In this document: in pieces, positions 62,945 through 64,000 of the stretch | Layout of the letters: every line of letters begins with the position of its first letter | Position numbering within the stretch: the stretch's first letter is position 1 | Assembly (NCBI GenBank): GCA_963978895.1 | Contig: OZ022238.1 | Location: forward strand, 10,224,089-10,288,088 | Source: Erpobdella octoculata | Lineage: Eukaryota; Annelida; Clitellata; Hirudinida; Erpobdellidae | Reading direction: 5' to 3' | Length of the DNA: 64,000 bases | The notes under the pieces: model-generated | Database searches by the model: none | What the model was told of the DNA's origin: nothing | What the model saw: the letters and a program-made list of their open reading frames with translations, nothing else | Position numbers and translations under genes: made by a program

Positions 62945-63300
62945 CTGTCTGTTCCATCTGGTTGCACAAGGAAGTAAAAGATGCTTCCCACATATCTTCT
63001 TTACCATTTCAGCAACCTTGGGGCTGCGTGATGAAGCATTCCAAAGTGCTTAAGACTTGGCCATTGATGAATTGTGCAGCCAATTGTAAAAACTGTTTTC
63101 AGTAAAAGCGCATGAATGTCATGAAATTCAATTAGGTTTACGATATGGCTTGCACAGTGGTGATGTGGGGATATGAAAACATCAAGTTGCGAGTCATTTG
63201 CCATGTCAAAAATGGCAGTTAGATCATCTTTCTTGACATCTGTATCCTCGTCGTCATCATCATCGTTGTCATCATAAATTTTTTCACATCATTCCTTGCA
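62945..63300 (-). pseudogene. hAT transposase N-terminal-side fragments
   Basis: A minus-strand frame (63001-63204) reads SPHHHCASHIVNLIEFHDIH, matching the hAT block before the TRWNS motif. Further on, near 62950, another frame gives HLLLPCATRWNRQ, that motif itself. A frameshift separates them. Confidence 0.7.
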
Positions 63301-63744
63301 TACTCCTTGAATGTCTTCGCAAAATTTGAACCACTGTCAGTAACAGTGGTGGAGATCTTGACATCCATCTCATATTCCATAAATATATCCAACAACATTT
63401 CAGTTAGTGACTCATAGGTGTGGGCACCCTATGAGTTTTCGACAACCAAGCACTGCTGATTTGCGAGTAAAATCGCCCTGCTGTTGTGCATTTGTATTTT
63501 TTTTTCACTGAGCTGTACTTTCCATCCAATATTGAAAGCAAATACTTTTCAAAGTTATTCATATCTGTTATTATTTATCGAAAATAAATGCCAACAAATT
63601 AAAAATATAGTATAATCATTTTAATACTAGTACAAAATACGTGACTTTTTAAGTATTTAAAATACCAATACAAGGAACTCCCAATGTATTTTCAATATGT
63701 ATTTCAAATGAAAGTATTGGAAATACGTATATGTGCATGCACTG
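63301..63744. other. hAT 5' region and terminus
   Basis: Minus-strand 5' end of the hAT element with TATTTGAAATAC-like subterminal words near 63640-63730. No clear frame. Confidence 0.5.
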
Positions 63745-63752
63745 ATTAGTAT

Positions 63753-64000
63753 ACCTAGAGCTTTACCGAGTCCACATTTACCAGGTTTTATTTTTTGAGG
63801 AAAATATGATATGCATAAGAGCTCCGAACCATTTTGTTAAGCCTGGCCGGTCTGCAGGCACGAATGTTCAAGTCTTTGCATTTGCAGGGCTGTACCATAC
63901 ACGCAATATACTAAAATTGAACAAGAAAAATTAAAAAGGTTTTTTGTTAAGAGCAGCAGTTTCAACAAACAATTTTTGTTGTGACTTTTTGACATTAAAA
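63753..64000. other. No gene seen
   Basis: Unique sequence to the window end. Confidence 0.4.

Larger units (their letters stand above)
58014..63744 (-). mobile_element. hAT transposon, 5.7 kb with nested insertions
   Basis: Left end CAGTGCATGTACAAATAC, right end the reverse complement of CAGTGCATGCACATATACG, flanked by a perfect octamer ATTAGTAT (58006-58013, 63745-63752). TATTTGAAATAC-like words lie near both ends. Transposase pieces are on the minus strand (63204 down to 60140). It contains the GGGGAGA element, a Tigger piece, a small TIR element, a foldback and a SINE. It is defective. Confidence 0.85.

Overview
The window is animal nuclear DNA from an AT-rich, microsatellite-saturated invertebrate-type genome. 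The evidence is phase-1 immunoglobulin-like exons with GT/AG borders, an RBM22-type splicing-factor paralogue, and a typical metazoan mix of Helitrons, hAT elements, Penelope-like elements, CR1-like LINEs, Ty3/Gypsy elements, a Tigger remnant and tRNA-derived SINEs. I cannot assign a phylum from the sequence alone. One 200-base assembly gap lies at 26301-26500.

Host-type coding content is small. (1) An intact, intronless, 302-codon RBM22/SLT11-like gene on the minus strand (14691-15599) keeps the zinc-finger half and the C-terminal signature of the family but has no RRM. (2) A plus-strand immunoglobulin-superfamily gene has three large exons (41785-42111, 42357-42707, 44349-44702) and two 33-nt mini-exons (49608-49640, 49907-49939). 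All five exon lengths are multiples of three and all are consistent with phase-1 introns. Its first exons and its 3' end are not recognised here.

The rest is transposons, often nested. 0.5-6 kb: a ~100-bp tandem array split by a GGGGAGA-ended transposon, a Helitron carrying a SINE, and a hAT element with a perfect 8-bp target duplication. 6-12 kb: a young Ty3/Gypsy element inside a long (ACAT)n tract. 12-31 kb: a Helitron province with several families, tandem head-to-tail junctions and a composite Helitron; a third copy of the composite lies at 50-51 kb. 31-35 kb: a 5'-inverted LINE copy followed by a Penelope-like element with inverted arms, a GIY-YIG-only ORF and a hammerhead ribozyme motif. 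35-41 kb: two hAT elements with perfect target duplications and a decayed LINE. 41-50 kb: the Ig gene, whose introns hold a hAT remnant, a Helitron and a young gag-protease-only LTR retrotransposon. 50-58 kb: another composite Helitron, a second hammerhead-bearing inverted-arm element split by a transposon with tandem-array termini, and a CR1-like LINE. 58-63.7 kb: one hAT element with an 8-bp target duplication containing at least five later insertions.

The strongest leads are the RRM-less RBM22 paralogue, the hammerhead motifs in inverted-arm Penelope-like elements (one apparently intact, one with a single core change, one split by an insertion, one decayed), the GIY-YIG-only element, the composite Helitron present three times, and the 33-nt phase-1 cassette exons of the Ig gene.
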